This document shows positions 1-8,846 of a DNA stretch of 50,141 bases, in pieces. The stretch comes from an uncultured Sulfitobacter sp. (GTDB lineage Bacteria > Pseudomonadota > Alphaproteobacteria > Rhodobacterales > Rhodobacteraceae), in the NCBI GenBank assembly GCA_947502265.1, contig CANMZB010000027.1:1-50141 (forward strand), in the 5' to 3' direction. The stretch's first letter is position 1. Each line of letters begins with the position of its first letter. Under the pieces are notes generated by a model that saw only the letters and a list, made by a program, of their open reading frames with translations, made no database searches and was not told where the DNA came from. The translations under genes and the position numbers were made by a program.

Positions 1-21
1 GCACATGCACAGCATGTGTGA

Positions 22-75
22 GAGGGGTGGCCGGGCATGGGTTACGTCGCTGTCGTCATCGACGTCTTCTCTCGC
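22..75 (+). mobile_element. IS3-family transposase (OrfB integrase) fragment
   Basis: Read in the frame of the ATG at 37, this scrap gives EGWPGMGYVAVVIDVFSR, the conserved start of the integrase core of IS3-family OrfB proteins (family pattern: a Trp/Tyr/Leu-rich strand, then AVVxDxFSRR). A TGA lies just upstream and the similarity stops at about position 75. There the reading switches to an unrelated frame carrying the SNF2 helicase remnant. The scrap therefore marks a junction where an insertion sequence truncated the helicase gene and was then mostly lost. Only 18 residues support it, so the IS group cannot be named. Confidence 0.55.
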
Positions 76-2370
76 AGCCTATCAGCTTGGCAACAATTCC
101 TACCTTGTGATTGATAAGGGCGCCGCACCTGTTCTCGAAAAAATGGCGCTTGTACAAAGCGCGCCACATGAAGAACGTCAGGCCTTTATTGAAAACCCGC
201 GCGTCTTCATTACCGAGGCCGTGAACCGTCACCTTGAACAGTCCGAAGCATTTCAGAATCTCGATGCCGCGGCACAAGAGGAGATGGTTGAACAGATTGC
301 TGGCCCCACGCTGATCGAAGCCGTGAATATTCCGAACGGGTGACCGGCGTGGTCGTCTATGAGCGCCCACAAGACCAGATCGAGGGCAGCGGCACCACAT
401 GGTTACCAGAGGCCTTTGCCCAACATTTCGCATAAGCAATTCAAGCCACGCCAACCCCGGAGCTGCACGCCCTACGGGATCACATGGCGGATGTCTTGGA
501 AACCGGCAAGGATACACCGGCTGGAATCGCCGGAGAAACCGTGCAGGTCACGCCTGCCCGCCTTGCCGCGATAAGTGGTAAAATCGAAAATCGTGAGAAA
601 TTGGACGCTCCGAAAGAGGAGGCAGATCCAGCCCCGGAATCCCAAGGCCCGATCATCCTCGATACGCTCGACAATTATGACGACCTTTCATGGGAAGCCA
701 AATTTGCACCGCGTGTTTTAACCGTCCCGACCGAATTGCCCAGCTCCATCCGCACCCCCTGCACCAACACCAATTAGACAGTTCGATTGGGCACAAAAGG
801 CTTGGAAAGCAGGGTTACCCGGAACTCTGAATGCGGATGAACAAGGTCTGGGTAAGACGCTTCAGACAATTGCCTTTCTGACTTGGCTGAAAGAGCACAT
901 GAAACAACCAGATGCGGCGAACCGTGGGCCAGTTCTAATTGTGGCACCTACCTCGCTTTTGCGCAACTGGGAACAGGAGGTCGAACACCATGTTGAAGGG
1001 CGTGGTTTCGGATCTTTGATCCGTCTCGATGGCGGGGCCCTGGGATCTCAAAAACGCCGTGAGGCACAGGGAACAGAAACGCAATCAGGCCTGCCACTGC
1101 TGGATCTCGACTGGTTGGATGAGGCCTTTGAAGATGGTCGCGCCCACCGATACTGGCTGCTCACCACCTACACAACACTTGCAAACTATCAGCATTCCTT
1201 GGGCAAGATTCCTTTGTCCGCTATCGTTACGGGTGAAATTCAGAATATTAAAAACCGCTCAACGCTTGCCTCAAAAGCCGTTGAGGCGATGAATGCCGAC
1301 TTCCGAATTGGCCTGACTGGTACACCAATCGAAAACGCGGCCATTGATCTTTGGACCATTATGGACCGTATCGCGCCTAGCAGCCTTGGTTCTGGAGTGG
1401 AATTTCGCGAGCGCTATGCCGCGCCCAATGCTGAAAATATGGCCGAACTACACACAAGAGTGTTTACGGACCGCGGTCAAATGCCCCCTCTCGGATTGCG
1501 CCGCCTGAAAGAAGAGGTCGCGCGTGACCTACCCGCCAAACGGCGCTACCTGCACCCGAGGCTGATGCCCAAGGTTCAGGCAGATGCATATGACTTAGCG
1601 CAGCTAAAATTGGCTAATGGCGGCCCCGGCGCAGCGTTGAAAATGCTACATCATATTCGATCTGTATCGGTGCATCCTGGTGACACGGAAGCCACCCTAC
1701 CCGAGCAGTTTATCGCCAAAAGCGCACGCCTTGACGCCGTCATCGACATCCTGCGTAAGATCAAAGAAGCAAACGAACGTGTGTTGGTTTTTATTGAACA
1801 CCGAGACATGCAATTCCGTTTTGGAGAAATCGTGCGTCACATGTTTGGACTTTCGAAAATTGACGTGATCAATGGCGATACACCGATCCCTCGACGGCAA
1901 GATATCGTGAACCGCTTTCAACAACATCTGAAGACAGATGGCGGTTTTGACATGTTGATCCTTGGCCCTAAATCAGCGGGCACAGGGTTGACCCTGACAG
2001 CCGCAACCCATGTCATTCACCTATCCCGCTGGTGGAATCCTGCGGTCGAAGAGCAATGCAACGACCGCGTTCATCGCATCGGCCAATCGCGCCCTGTTTC
2101 CGTTCATATTCCCATGGCGCTGCACCCTGAACTGGGTGCTCAAAGCTTTGACAGCCTGCTGCAGAGCCTGATGCAACGCAAACGCAAGCTGGCAGAACAG
2201 GCGCTTGGCCTATGGGAGACAACAAAGCTGATGTCACAAGCCTAACGCAGGCAGTAGCACAACCGAACCGTGGCCAGCATGCTACCATCGCAGACATTAT
2301 GATAGAACAGTTTAATCGGGACGGACTACGCCCTATTACCCCTAATTCAGACGGGGCTTACGAATTATGA
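74..2370 (+). pseudogene. SNF2-family helicase pseudogene, 5'-truncated, frameshifted
   Basis: The downstream part is an SNF2/RapA-type ATPase. Motif I (DEQGLGKT) is at about 836-862, APTSLL at about 946, LTGTPIEN at about 1315, and motif VI (NDRVHRIGQ) at about 2059. The gene is broken in several ways. Its 5' end joins transposase sequence at about 75. The frame shifts near 340 (a G run), a TAA sits at 433-435, the frame shifts again near 739 (a C run), and again near 2209 (a C run). The last shift hides the true C-terminus: frame 1 from 2212 continues to a TGA at 2368-2370 that overlaps the ASCH gene's ATG. The DExx motif reads GEIQ (GGT at 1232-1234) where the family has DExQ, so the catalytic Asp is also lost. 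The longest open stretch, from ATG 899, starts downstream of motif I and cannot be a functional start. SNF2 proteins are frequent in defence islands, but the original role is unknown. Confidence 0.85.
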
Positions 2371-3254
2371 TGATCATGCAAACAAATACAAAAATGGACA
2401 TAACGCGCGGACTGATCATTGCCGACCCCTGGATCGGCCACATTCTTGATGGTCGAAAAGATTGGGAAATGCGATCACAAGCAACCTCGATACGCGGGTG
2501 GTTTGGCCTTATCCGCAAAGGCAGCGGCCATGTCGTTGGGCTTGCCCGCCTTGTTGATTGTGGGAAAGCGCTCTCCCCGTCAGAGATGATCGCAAACATT
2601 AACCATCACCAAATTCCGGAGGACATGATCCGTCGCGGTGAAGTCGCAAAATGGGTCATCCCCTGGAAACTCGCGGACATCATTTCTTTGGAGCGCCCCC
2701 TCCCCTATCAACACAAGTCAGGCGCGGTAACTTGGGTTGCTTTTTCCCTTGATGAAACGCGAGAACTCAACCGGCTTCGCCACGAGGCCAGAGCTTCACC
2801 CAGCTCCGCCATAGCTACGCCAACCCGGTTACTCCAAGACAACTCAAAGCTCTCAGAGACGTTTGACTCTAAGGAGAAACCGGTAATAAACAGATCGGCA
2901 AATGCCCCTTCGCCGCCTTTGCCAGATGGCCAGTTTAGAATCCTTGGCCGCAGCCGCCTCACAGGCGGAAATGTACGAAACAGTAACATCAGTCTTTCGA
3001 GGATCTTGAATACCTTCCCGCAGGACGTGATTGGCGGCAAAAGCAAGTCTGAAGCAGCCCCTCGGCAAATTGAGATCGACTGGGGCGGACCGCGACCGGT
3101 CCTGACCGATATCGACGGCTCCAAGTCCATCTTCCGAGGACGCGGCTGGGTAAGGCGCTTCTTTGCAGCGTCAGGAGCCCAAGAAGGTGATTATGTGGTG
3201 ATTACACAGACTGCCTCCTACAAGGTTTCCCTGCAGCTCGAACGCGTGTCCTGA
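2367..3254 (+). CDS. ASCH-domain protein with possible C-terminal DNA-binding barrel
   Basis: This 295-residue protein begins at an ATG overlapping the repaired helicase stop codon (ATGA), so the two genes were a coupled pair. Residues ~12-75 look like an ASCH domain, a PUA-like beta-barrel fold: RGLIIADPWIGHILDGRK, then WFGLIRKGSG and VVGLARLVDC. A low-complexity linker at ~130-190 follows. The C-terminal ~105 residues contain WGGPRPV, FRGRGWVRRFFAASGA and GDYVVI, which recall B3/EcoRII-N-type DNA-binding barrels (weak, by eye). Known: ASCH and related PUA-like domains bind RNA or modified nucleic acid. Inferred: a nucleic-acid-recognition partner for the helicase. It is intact although its partner is dead. 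The start could also be the ATG at 2376. Confidence 0.7.
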   Translation: MMIMQTNTKMDITRGLIIADPWIGHILDGRKDWEMRSQATSIRGWFGLIRKGSGHVVGLARLVDCGKALSPSEMIANINHHQIPEDMIRRGEVAKWVIPWKLADIISLERPLPYQHKSGAVTWVAFSLDETRELNRLRHEARASPSSAIATPTRLLQDNSKLSETFDSKEKPVINRSANAPSPPLPDGQFRILGRSRLTGGNVRNSNISLSRILNTFPQDVIGGKSKSEAAPRQIEIDWGGPRPVLTDIDGSKSIFRGRGWVRRFFAASGAQEGDYVVITQTASYKVSLQLERVS

Positions 3255-3699
3255 CCAAGCCGACAGCAATACTGCCACTTCCTTTTTTGGGAACTCGCTG
3301 GAAATCGTGCGACGAGGCCGCCGCTCATTACCTAAGAAGATATGAGGTGGTTGCTATTCGATTGCTACCTGACAAATGAAGTTTATTTTATCATTTAAAC
3401 TCAACAACTTAATAACTGTGGATCCAATCCAACTTTGGGCGCACTTGAGGCCCCCACGGATCACCGCTGCCCGCATCGTTTGAAGTTTCGGTCATTGTTT
3501 CTGTTTTAGACAATTTACCGCCATTTTGCCTCAATTGGAGCGGAATCCAGCCTCAGTCGGATTGTATCTCGTTTGGCAAGGCCCGCCCTTCGGGCATCCG
3601 CAAAATAACACAAACCGTAATGCCGCGCGCACGTCAGGCGGCCCATTGGACAAACCCCGGTCGTCAGGATCGCCGGTTTTCAAGGCAGGAGCATAGAAT
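3255..3699 (+). other. Non-coding stretch upstream of RTX/Hint gene
   Basis: I see no gene in these 445 bases. The centre (about 3375-3415) is clearly AT-rich compared with the rest of the window. A short hairpin, GCCCG/CGGGC, sits at 3581-3595, and the ribosome binding site GGCAGGAG (3684-3691) for the next gene lies at the end. No FNR box or clear promoter was recognised. Confidence 0.5.
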
Positions 3700-5778
3700 A
3701 TGCCTACGGGATATCTGGTCACACCCGGAAACGGGTCTCTTGATGTTGGCGATATTATCTCCGGCGCCACCGTCAGCTTTACAGCCGCGTCCACCATCGG
3801 CACAGGCCAGTGGCAGTGGACCGGTACATATGGCAGCACCAGCTATACCAACGAGATCGAAACCGGCACCTATTACTACGCAACGGACGGCGGCATCTAT
3901 TTCGTGCCCTCACTTGGCCCCGTCAGCACACTGACCAATGCCACGGCGGTTACGGCTCCCGCATTTGCGCTGCCATCAGACGGCACGGTAAGCGGAACCG
4001 GCGGGGCCGATCTGATGGATGCCGATTTCACCGACGGCGACGGAGACCGCGTTGACCGCGACCCCGGCGCGCCGGATGATTATATCGACGCAGGGTCCGG
4101 CAACGACACCGTGATTGCCGGAATGGGCAACGATACCGTGATCGCCGGAGACGGCAACGATCTGGTGTATGGCGACAACGGCACTTCTACACCCGCGCCT
4201 GTCACCGAACACATGAACTGGGCCACGCAAGGATCGGACGGCACCAGCGTTGCCGCCGGATTCACACAGAATACGGGGGCCATCGACGTCACGGTCGGCT
4301 TTACCGATATCGGCGACAACAACCCGACCTATACGGTCGAAACCTCCGATGAAAACTATTCAACGGGGAACGAGAATTTCCCCCTCACATCGTCGCTGTT
4401 CCTGTTTGGAGACGGCGACGGGCAAACAGCGGCCACCACCATCAGCTTTGCCTCCAGCGCCGGTGCGGATGTCGAGGACGCCGTCGAAAACCTGACGTTC
4501 CGCATCAACGATGTGGATTGGGGAGCGCGCAATCACACCGATACCGTGACCGTCAACGCCTATGATGCTAACGGCGCGCCCGTCACTGTGACAATCACGC
4601 CATCGGGCGGCGATACGGTATCGGGCAATACAATCACCGCCAATTCGTCTGCCGATACCGTTGGCACCATAGGCGGTTCGGTCCTGATCGAGGTGGCCGG
4701 TCCGGTCTCCGAAATCGAGATCATTTACTCCAATGGCCAAAACGGCACCCAAGGCATCAACCTCACCGATCTGCGCTATGACATCATTCCGGTGGCCTCG
4801 GACAGCGACAGCCTTGTTGGCGGCGCAGGCGATGACACGCTGTTCGGAGAAGGCGGCGATGACACGCTGCTGGGCGGCACCGGAGCGGACAGCATGTCGG
4901 GCGGTGCAGGCAACGATACGATCGTTGCGGGCCAAAACGATACGGTCAACGGCGGCGCGGGCGACGATCTGGTCACGCTGGTTGATCTGGGGGAAACCGG
5001 CAGCGGCACCCTCACCATCGAGGGTGGCACGGGTGGACAGACCGGCGGCGATACGCTGGATCTTGCCGGTCTGGTTGACCGCTCGACGCTGAACATCACG
5101 TCGGTCGTTGGCACCGAGCAATCGGGCTATGTCCAGATGCTTGACGGTACGCTTGTCAACTTTTCCAACATCGACAACGTCATCTGTTACACGCCCGGCA
5201 CCCGCATTCTGACGCAATCGGGATATCGCCGCGTCGAAAACCTGCATCCGGGCGATATGATCGTGACCCGTGACGACGGTCTGCAACCGCTGCGCTGGAT
5301 CGGCGCAAGCAGATCGAACGCCCAAAGCAACACCGCCCCGATCGAGATCGCCAAAGGCGCCCTGCCCGGCGGCAACAAGACATTGCGTGTGTCACCCCAG
5401 CACCGGATGCTGGTCGAGGGGTATCACGCGGAGTTGCTGTTCGGGGAGCGTGAGGTCTTTGTCGCCGCGGCGCATCTGGTCAACGGGCACGACGTGCGCC
5501 GGACCCAAGGCGGCGTGGTCACATATATCCATCTGATGCTGGAGCGCCATCAGGTGATCTTTGCCGATGGCATGGCCTCCGAGAGTTTCTTTGCCGGCAA
5601 GCGCGGGTTGGACACGCTGCATCCGGCAGTGCGCGAAGATCTGCTTCGCCAGTTTCCGGCGCTGCGCACATCGCCCGAAAGCTATGGCGCGACCGCGCGC
5701 AGCTGTCTGAAACGCTCTGAAGGCCAGATGTTGTCACAGCAGATGTTCGGGGCTCAGGGGATGGCCGTTGCGGCCTGA
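3700..5778 (+). CDS. Secreted RTX-repeat protein with C-terminal Hint domain
   Basis: This 692-residue protein has no classical signal peptide. Two blocks of calcium-binding RTX nonapeptides (GGxGxDxxx type) are visible: residues ~128-163 (GSGNDTVIAGMGNDTV) and ~371-427 (GGAGDDTLFGEGGDDT). Between them lies a beta-rich, Thr/Asp-rich region. A Hint_2-type domain starts at Cys496 (CYTPGTRILT), with SPQHRMLV near residue 567. Known: RTX proteins usually leave by type I secretion, and Hint domains can perform autoproteolytic cleavage; this RTX-Hint layout is common in Rhodobacterales. Inferred: the nucleophilic Cys may release or process the RTX part after export. No type I exporter genes adjoin it. 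The start has GGCAGGAG nine bases upstream. Confidence 0.85.
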   Translation: MPTGYLVTPGNGSLDVGDIISGATVSFTAASTIGTGQWQWTGTYGSTSYTNEIETGTYYYATDGGIYFVPSLGPVSTLTNATAVTAPAFALPSDGTVSGTGGADLMDADFTDGDGDRVDRDPGAPDDYIDAGSGNDTVIAGMGNDTVIAGDGNDLVYGDNGTSTPAPVTEHMNWATQGSDGTSVAAGFTQNTGAIDVTVGFTDIGDNNPTYTVETSDENYSTGNENFPLTSSLFLFGDGDGQTAATTISFASSAGADVEDAVENLTFRINDVDWGARNHTDTVTVNAYDANGAPVTVTITPSGGDTVSGNTITANSSADTVGTIGGSVLIEVAGPVSEIEIIYSNGQNGTQGINLTDLRYDIIPVASDSDSLVGGAGDDTLFGEGGDDTLLGGTGADSMSGGAGNDTIVAGQNDTVNGGAGDDLVTLVDLGETGSGTLTIEGGTGGQTGGDTLDLAGLVDRSTLNITSVVGTEQSGYVQMLDGTLVNFSNIDNVICYTPGTRILTQSGYRRVENLHPGDMIVTRDDGLQPLRWIGASRSNAQSNTAPIEIAKGALPGGNKTLRVSPQHRMLVEGYHAELLFGEREVFVAAAHLVNGHDVRRTQGGVVTYIHLMLERHQVIFADGMASESFFAGKRGLDTLHPAVREDLLRQFPALRTSPESYGATARSCLKRSEGQMLSQQMFGAQGMAVAA

Positions 5779-5854
5779 GCGGGCGCGCACAGGTCGACAT
5801 TGCGGCGCGCAAAGCTTCTGATAAGCTGCGCCAGACACGATAAAGGAAACTCCC

Positions 5855-7135
5855 ATGCAGCAGCCATCAGTTCTTATTGCCGGAGGCGGTATTGGCGGGC
5901 TTTGCCTTGCGCTGACGCTGGAACAGATTGGCGTTCCGTTCATTGTCTTTGAATCCGTGACCGAATTGCGCCCTCTGGGGGTTGGTATCAATATCCAGCC
6001 GAACGCGGTGCGCGAATTGTTTGATCTGGGGATCACTGCGGCGGATCTTGACGATGTCGGCCTGCCGATGCGCGAATGGGCGCTTGTCGGGCGCAACGGA
6101 CAGGACATTTACGCCGAGCCGCGCGGCCTTGATGCGGGCTATCACTGGCCGCAATATGGCGTGCATCGCGGGCGCTTTCACATGATGTTATATGACAAAC
6201 TGGTGGCACGCGCGGGCGCGGATACTGTGCGGCTTGGTGCGCGTGTGACCGGTTACCACAATAACCCCGACGGCACCGTGAGCGCCACAATCGAACACGC
6301 GGACGGACACAGATCAGAGCAGCACGGGGCGCTTTTGATCGGAGCGGATGGCATTCATTCGGCCGTGCGCGCGCGGATGCACCCCGATCAGCCGCCAATC
6401 CATTGGGGCGGTGCCGTGATGTGGCGCGGCACCACGCGGGCGCGGCCCATTCGCACCGGTGCGTCCTTTGTCGGGTTGGGCGGCAGCAAGCAGCGCATGG
6501 TGATTTACCCGATCACACCAACCGACAGCGACGGCTTTGCCACGATCAACTGGATTGCCGAAGTCGCCTTTGAAAACGCGGGCGACAGGCCGACAGGGTG
6601 GTTCAAACCTGCACAGGTCAAAGATTTCATCCACCATTTCGCGGGGTGGTCCTTTGACTGGCTGGATGTGCCCGAGCTGTTGGCGGGGGCGGAAATCAGC
6701 TATGAGAACCCGATGATCGACCGCGATCCGGTGACGACATGGCGCGACGGATCCGTGGCCCTGATGGGGGATGCGGCCCATGCGATGTACCCCACCGGAT
6801 CAAACGGTGCGAGTCAGGCGATTATGGATGCGCGCACCCTTGGTGCCATGATGCTGACGCACGGGCCGACGGCGCAGGCATTGGCGGCCTATGACACGGC
6901 GCTGTGCGGTCCGGTGTCGGAACTGGTCTTGCGCAATCGCGGGGACGGCCCGTTCGGCTTGCTCAATATTGTTGACGCGCGCTGCGGCGGAGAGTTCGAC
7001 AACATTGACGATGTTGTCCCCGCCAAAGAGCGCGCCACCTTCATGGCGAATTACAAATCCGCTGCGGGCTTTGCAATTGACGCACTCAACAGCGCGCCCG
7101 CGACGATTGCCGCCGGGGCAAAGTTGCCAACTTGA
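5855..7135 (+). CDS. PhzS-like FAD-dependent monooxygenase
   Basis: This 426-residue protein is a group A flavoprotein aromatic hydroxylase. The FAD-binding dinucleotide fold (IAGGGIGGL) is at residues 8-16, a helix containing HRGRFHMML is near 108, LLIGADGIHS is near 163, and the second FAD motif (GDAAHAMYPTGSNG) begins about residue 305. The length matches PhzS-type NAD(P)H-dependent monooxygenases that act on phenazine-like or other heteroaromatic substrates. No phenazine or aromatic-catabolism genes surround it, so the substrate is unknown. The ATG is preceded by AAGGAAA at the right distance. It probably forms its own transcription unit, since an FNR-controlled promoter separates it from the Usp gene downstream. 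Confidence 0.85.
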   Translation: MQQPSVLIAGGGIGGLCLALTLEQIGVPFIVFESVTELRPLGVGINIQPNAVRELFDLGITAADLDDVGLPMREWALVGRNGQDIYAEPRGLDAGYHWPQYGVHRGRFHMMLYDKLVARAGADTVRLGARVTGYHNNPDGTVSATIEHADGHRSEQHGALLIGADGIHSAVRARMHPDQPPIHWGGAVMWRGTTRARPIRTGASFVGLGGSKQRMVIYPITPTDSDGFATINWIAEVAFENAGDRPTGWFKPAQVKDFIHHFAGWSFDWLDVPELLAGAEISYENPMIDRDPVTTWRDGSVALMGDAAHAMYPTGSNGASQAIMDARTLGAMMLTHGPTAQALAAYDTALCGPVSELVLRNRGDGPFGLLNIVDARCGGEFDNIDDVVPAKERATFMANYKSAAGFAIDALNSAPATIAAGAKLPT

Positions 7136-7193
7136 TTCCGCACCCCGATCCCGCTGGACAATAATGTTCACCGGACGCCAAGGCACCCACATG

Positions 7194-7235
7194 TTGATCG
7201 AAATCAAAACGTCACACGTATTTTTGTGCTATTGT
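7194..7235 (+). promoter_or_regulatory. FNR box and -10 for usp
   Basis: TTGATCGAAATCAA (7194-7207) is a perfect FNR/FnrL site. A class II FNR promoter, with the box centred at -41.5, would start near 7242 and place the -10 at 7230-7235. There the sequence reads TATTGT, a good -10. The Usp ATG follows at 7265 after a leader of about 23 bases. The geometry strongly suggests FnrL activation under low oxygen. Confidence 0.85.
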
Positions 7236-7264
7236 ACGGTCAAGCAAACCAAAGGAAGCCCGTG

Positions 7265-8119
7265 ATGAAAAACGCCACTCTTCTTATAGTTCTCGGCAAA
7301 GGGGCCAAGGCAACCGACCTTGAACAGCTCAGCTCAAGTGCGCGCGAACACAATCTGTATCTCAACGTCCTGATCCTTGGCGCGATGCCTCCTATTCCCG
7401 TCTTCAGCTATGGTATGGGCGGCTATGGCGGCTCGGTCATTCCAGACCACTGGCACGAACAGATTGATACCCAGAACAAGCAACTGGATCAGAACCGCGA
7501 AAAAATGTCCCAATATCTGGCGGATCAGGGGGCGCGCGGCGAGGTGCACGTTGTCAGTGGCGACACGACCGCCCTGATGGATGCGGTCGCGCGTATCGCG
7601 CTGGCATGTGACAGGGTGATATTTGGCGATGATCTGCGCGATGACGAACGCCTGTTCGGCGATATCTTCGGCGCGGCCCTCTTCCGCGCGCCTGTCGGTG
7701 TGATGCTGAACGCCCTGCAATCTCCTGCGGCACTGGCACCCAAATCCGTGTTCGTCGCATGGAAAGCCACCATCGCCGCGTCACGCGCGGCACATGCCGC
7801 CATGCCAACCTTGCGGGCCGCCGATACCGTGACCCTCGCCCTCTTCGATCCGGTTGCGACAGGACCGCAAGACGGTGAGAACCCCGGCTCGGATGTGGCA
7901 GCGTGGCTGACGCATCAGGGCTGTAACGTGGATGTGCAGCAATATCCCAGCGGCGGCGGCAAGATCAGCAGTGCGCTGATGCAGCGCGCCAGCGAGAATT
8001 CGGCCGATTTGATTGTCATGGGCGCTTACGACCACTCGCGCCTGCGCGAAACGGTTTTTGGCGGCACCACCCGCAGCATGATCGAACAGCGCGAGCATCC
8101 GGTTTTGCTGTGTCACTGA
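7265..8119 (+). CDS. Tandem universal stress protein (Usp), FNR-controlled
   Basis: This 284-residue protein has two UspA-type halves. The C-terminal half carries the nucleotide-binding signature LIVMGAYDHSRLRETVFGG followed by TTRSM, matching G-2x-G-9x-G(S/T). The N-terminal half is diverged and has a Gly/Tyr-rich loop (YGMGGYGG) near residues 55-62, so it may not bind ATP. The start at 7265 is chosen because AAAGGAAG (7251-7258) precedes it; the in-frame codon at 7226 lies upstream of that site. Known: Usp proteins help cells survive energy and oxygen limitation. The perfect FNR box upstream links this one to anaerobiosis. It is a distant partner of the second Usp at 17541. Confidence 0.88.
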   Translation: MKNATLLIVLGKGAKATDLEQLSSSAREHNLYLNVLILGAMPPIPVFSYGMGGYGGSVIPDHWHEQIDTQNKQLDQNREKMSQYLADQGARGEVHVVSGDTTALMDAVARIALACDRVIFGDDLRDDERLFGDIFGAALFRAPVGVMLNALQSPAALAPKSVFVAWKATIAASRAAHAAMPTLRAADTVTLALFDPVATGPQDGENPGSDVAAWLTHQGCNVDVQQYPSGGGKISSALMQRASENSADLIVMGAYDHSRLRETVFGGTTRSMIEQREHPVLLCH

Positions 8120-8134
8120 CGCCCTGAGCTTCAC

Positions 8135-8168
8135 GCCCTGCGCGCAAGGATCGCCTTTCGCGCAGGGC
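8135..8168. terminator. Strong hairpin between convergent genes
   Basis: A perfect 10-bp stem, GCCCTGCGCG (8135-8144) with CGCGCAGGGC (8159-8168), encloses an inner AAGG/CCTT stem. It lies between the end of usp (+) and the end of the Mla lipoprotein gene (-). There is no T tract on either side, so it may protect 3' ends or assist termination rather than act as a textbook intrinsic terminator. Confidence 0.55.
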
Positions 8169-8224
8169 CTTCGACGATCCCGCGCTTTCGGGGGCATCAT
8201 CAGGGCGGGCGCGCAAAATCGCCG

Positions 8225-8842
8225 TCAGGCGCGCGCAACCGTCCAGTCGGCCATGGCTGGCAGCAGCGTATCCAGCACATTTTGAAACGCGCCGACAACC
8301 GATGCAGGGTTGTCATCCGCAGCAACAGCGCTGTGTGTAAAGCTGCGCGTTGCGATCACCCGCTGGTCACGGTCGCTTAGCAGTGTCAACGCGATGTCGG
8401 CCACCACCTCTAGCGCGCCGCCGGGTGTGACGTTTACCTGAAATGCATCCATGCGCACCAAAAGGGCTGTATCAGGCACCGGTCCGCCCTCGCTCCGTCC
8501 GACATAACCCATCCGCCCCGTCCCCGAGATGCTGCGGATCAGCAGCGATTGCAGGACAAGGGGCGCTTCATCGCTCCACCGTGCATCCGGCAGATAGGTG
8601 ATCGAGGCGGCGTCCGGCTTCACCATGATCCGGTCTATCGCCATCGCGGCGGGTGCATCAGGGCGCGCCACCAACAACGTGCGTGTGCTCCGCCTGCCCC
8701 CCTTCGCGCCCGAAACCGGCGTCAGATCATAGGTGTCAATCGGTTCGGCCGCCGAATTGAGCGCCGATACCGCGCTACATGCACCCAAGGCGGAAACGGC
8801 TCCGGCAAGGGCCGCGCGGCGGGTGATTGTTTTTATCTGCAT
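8225..8842 (-). CDS. ABC-type transport auxiliary lipoprotein (Mla/Pqi partner)
   Basis: This 205-residue lipoprotein ends the Mla-like operon. The N-terminus MQIKTITRRAALAGAV has a basic start and a hydrophobic core, followed by a lipobox (ALGAC) with the lipidated Cys at about residue 22. The rest resembles the auxiliary lipoprotein family paired with MCE transporters (PqiC/YmbA-like, DUF330). Known: these outer-membrane-anchored proteins partner with MCE-domain transporters that move phospholipids between membranes. The ATG at 8842 is preferred because it sits 4 bases after the MCE stop and has GGAA upstream; a longer in-frame extension to 8902 would overlap the previous gene and push back the signal peptide. 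Confidence 0.8.
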   Translation of the reverse strand: MQIKTITRRAALAGAVSALGACSAVSALNSAAEPIDTYDLTPVSGAKGGRRSTRTLLVARPDAPAAMAIDRIMVKPDAASITYLPDARWSDEAPLVLQSLLIRSISGTGRMGYVGRSEGGPVPDTALLVRMDAFQVNVTPGGALEVVADIALTLLSDRDQRVIATRSFTHSAVAADDNPASVVGAFQNVLDTLLPAMADWTVARA

Positions 8843-8846
8843 GACA

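Noticed and set aside
899..2245. Complete 448-residue helicase gene starting at ATG 899
   Set aside because: Motif I lies upstream of this ATG, the DExx Asp is changed, and the 3' end is off frame; it is part of a pseudogene.
4360..5325. 321-residue open frame on - opposite the RTX/Hint gene
   Set aside because: The + strand has RTX repeats and a Hint domain; the - frame has no recognisable feature.
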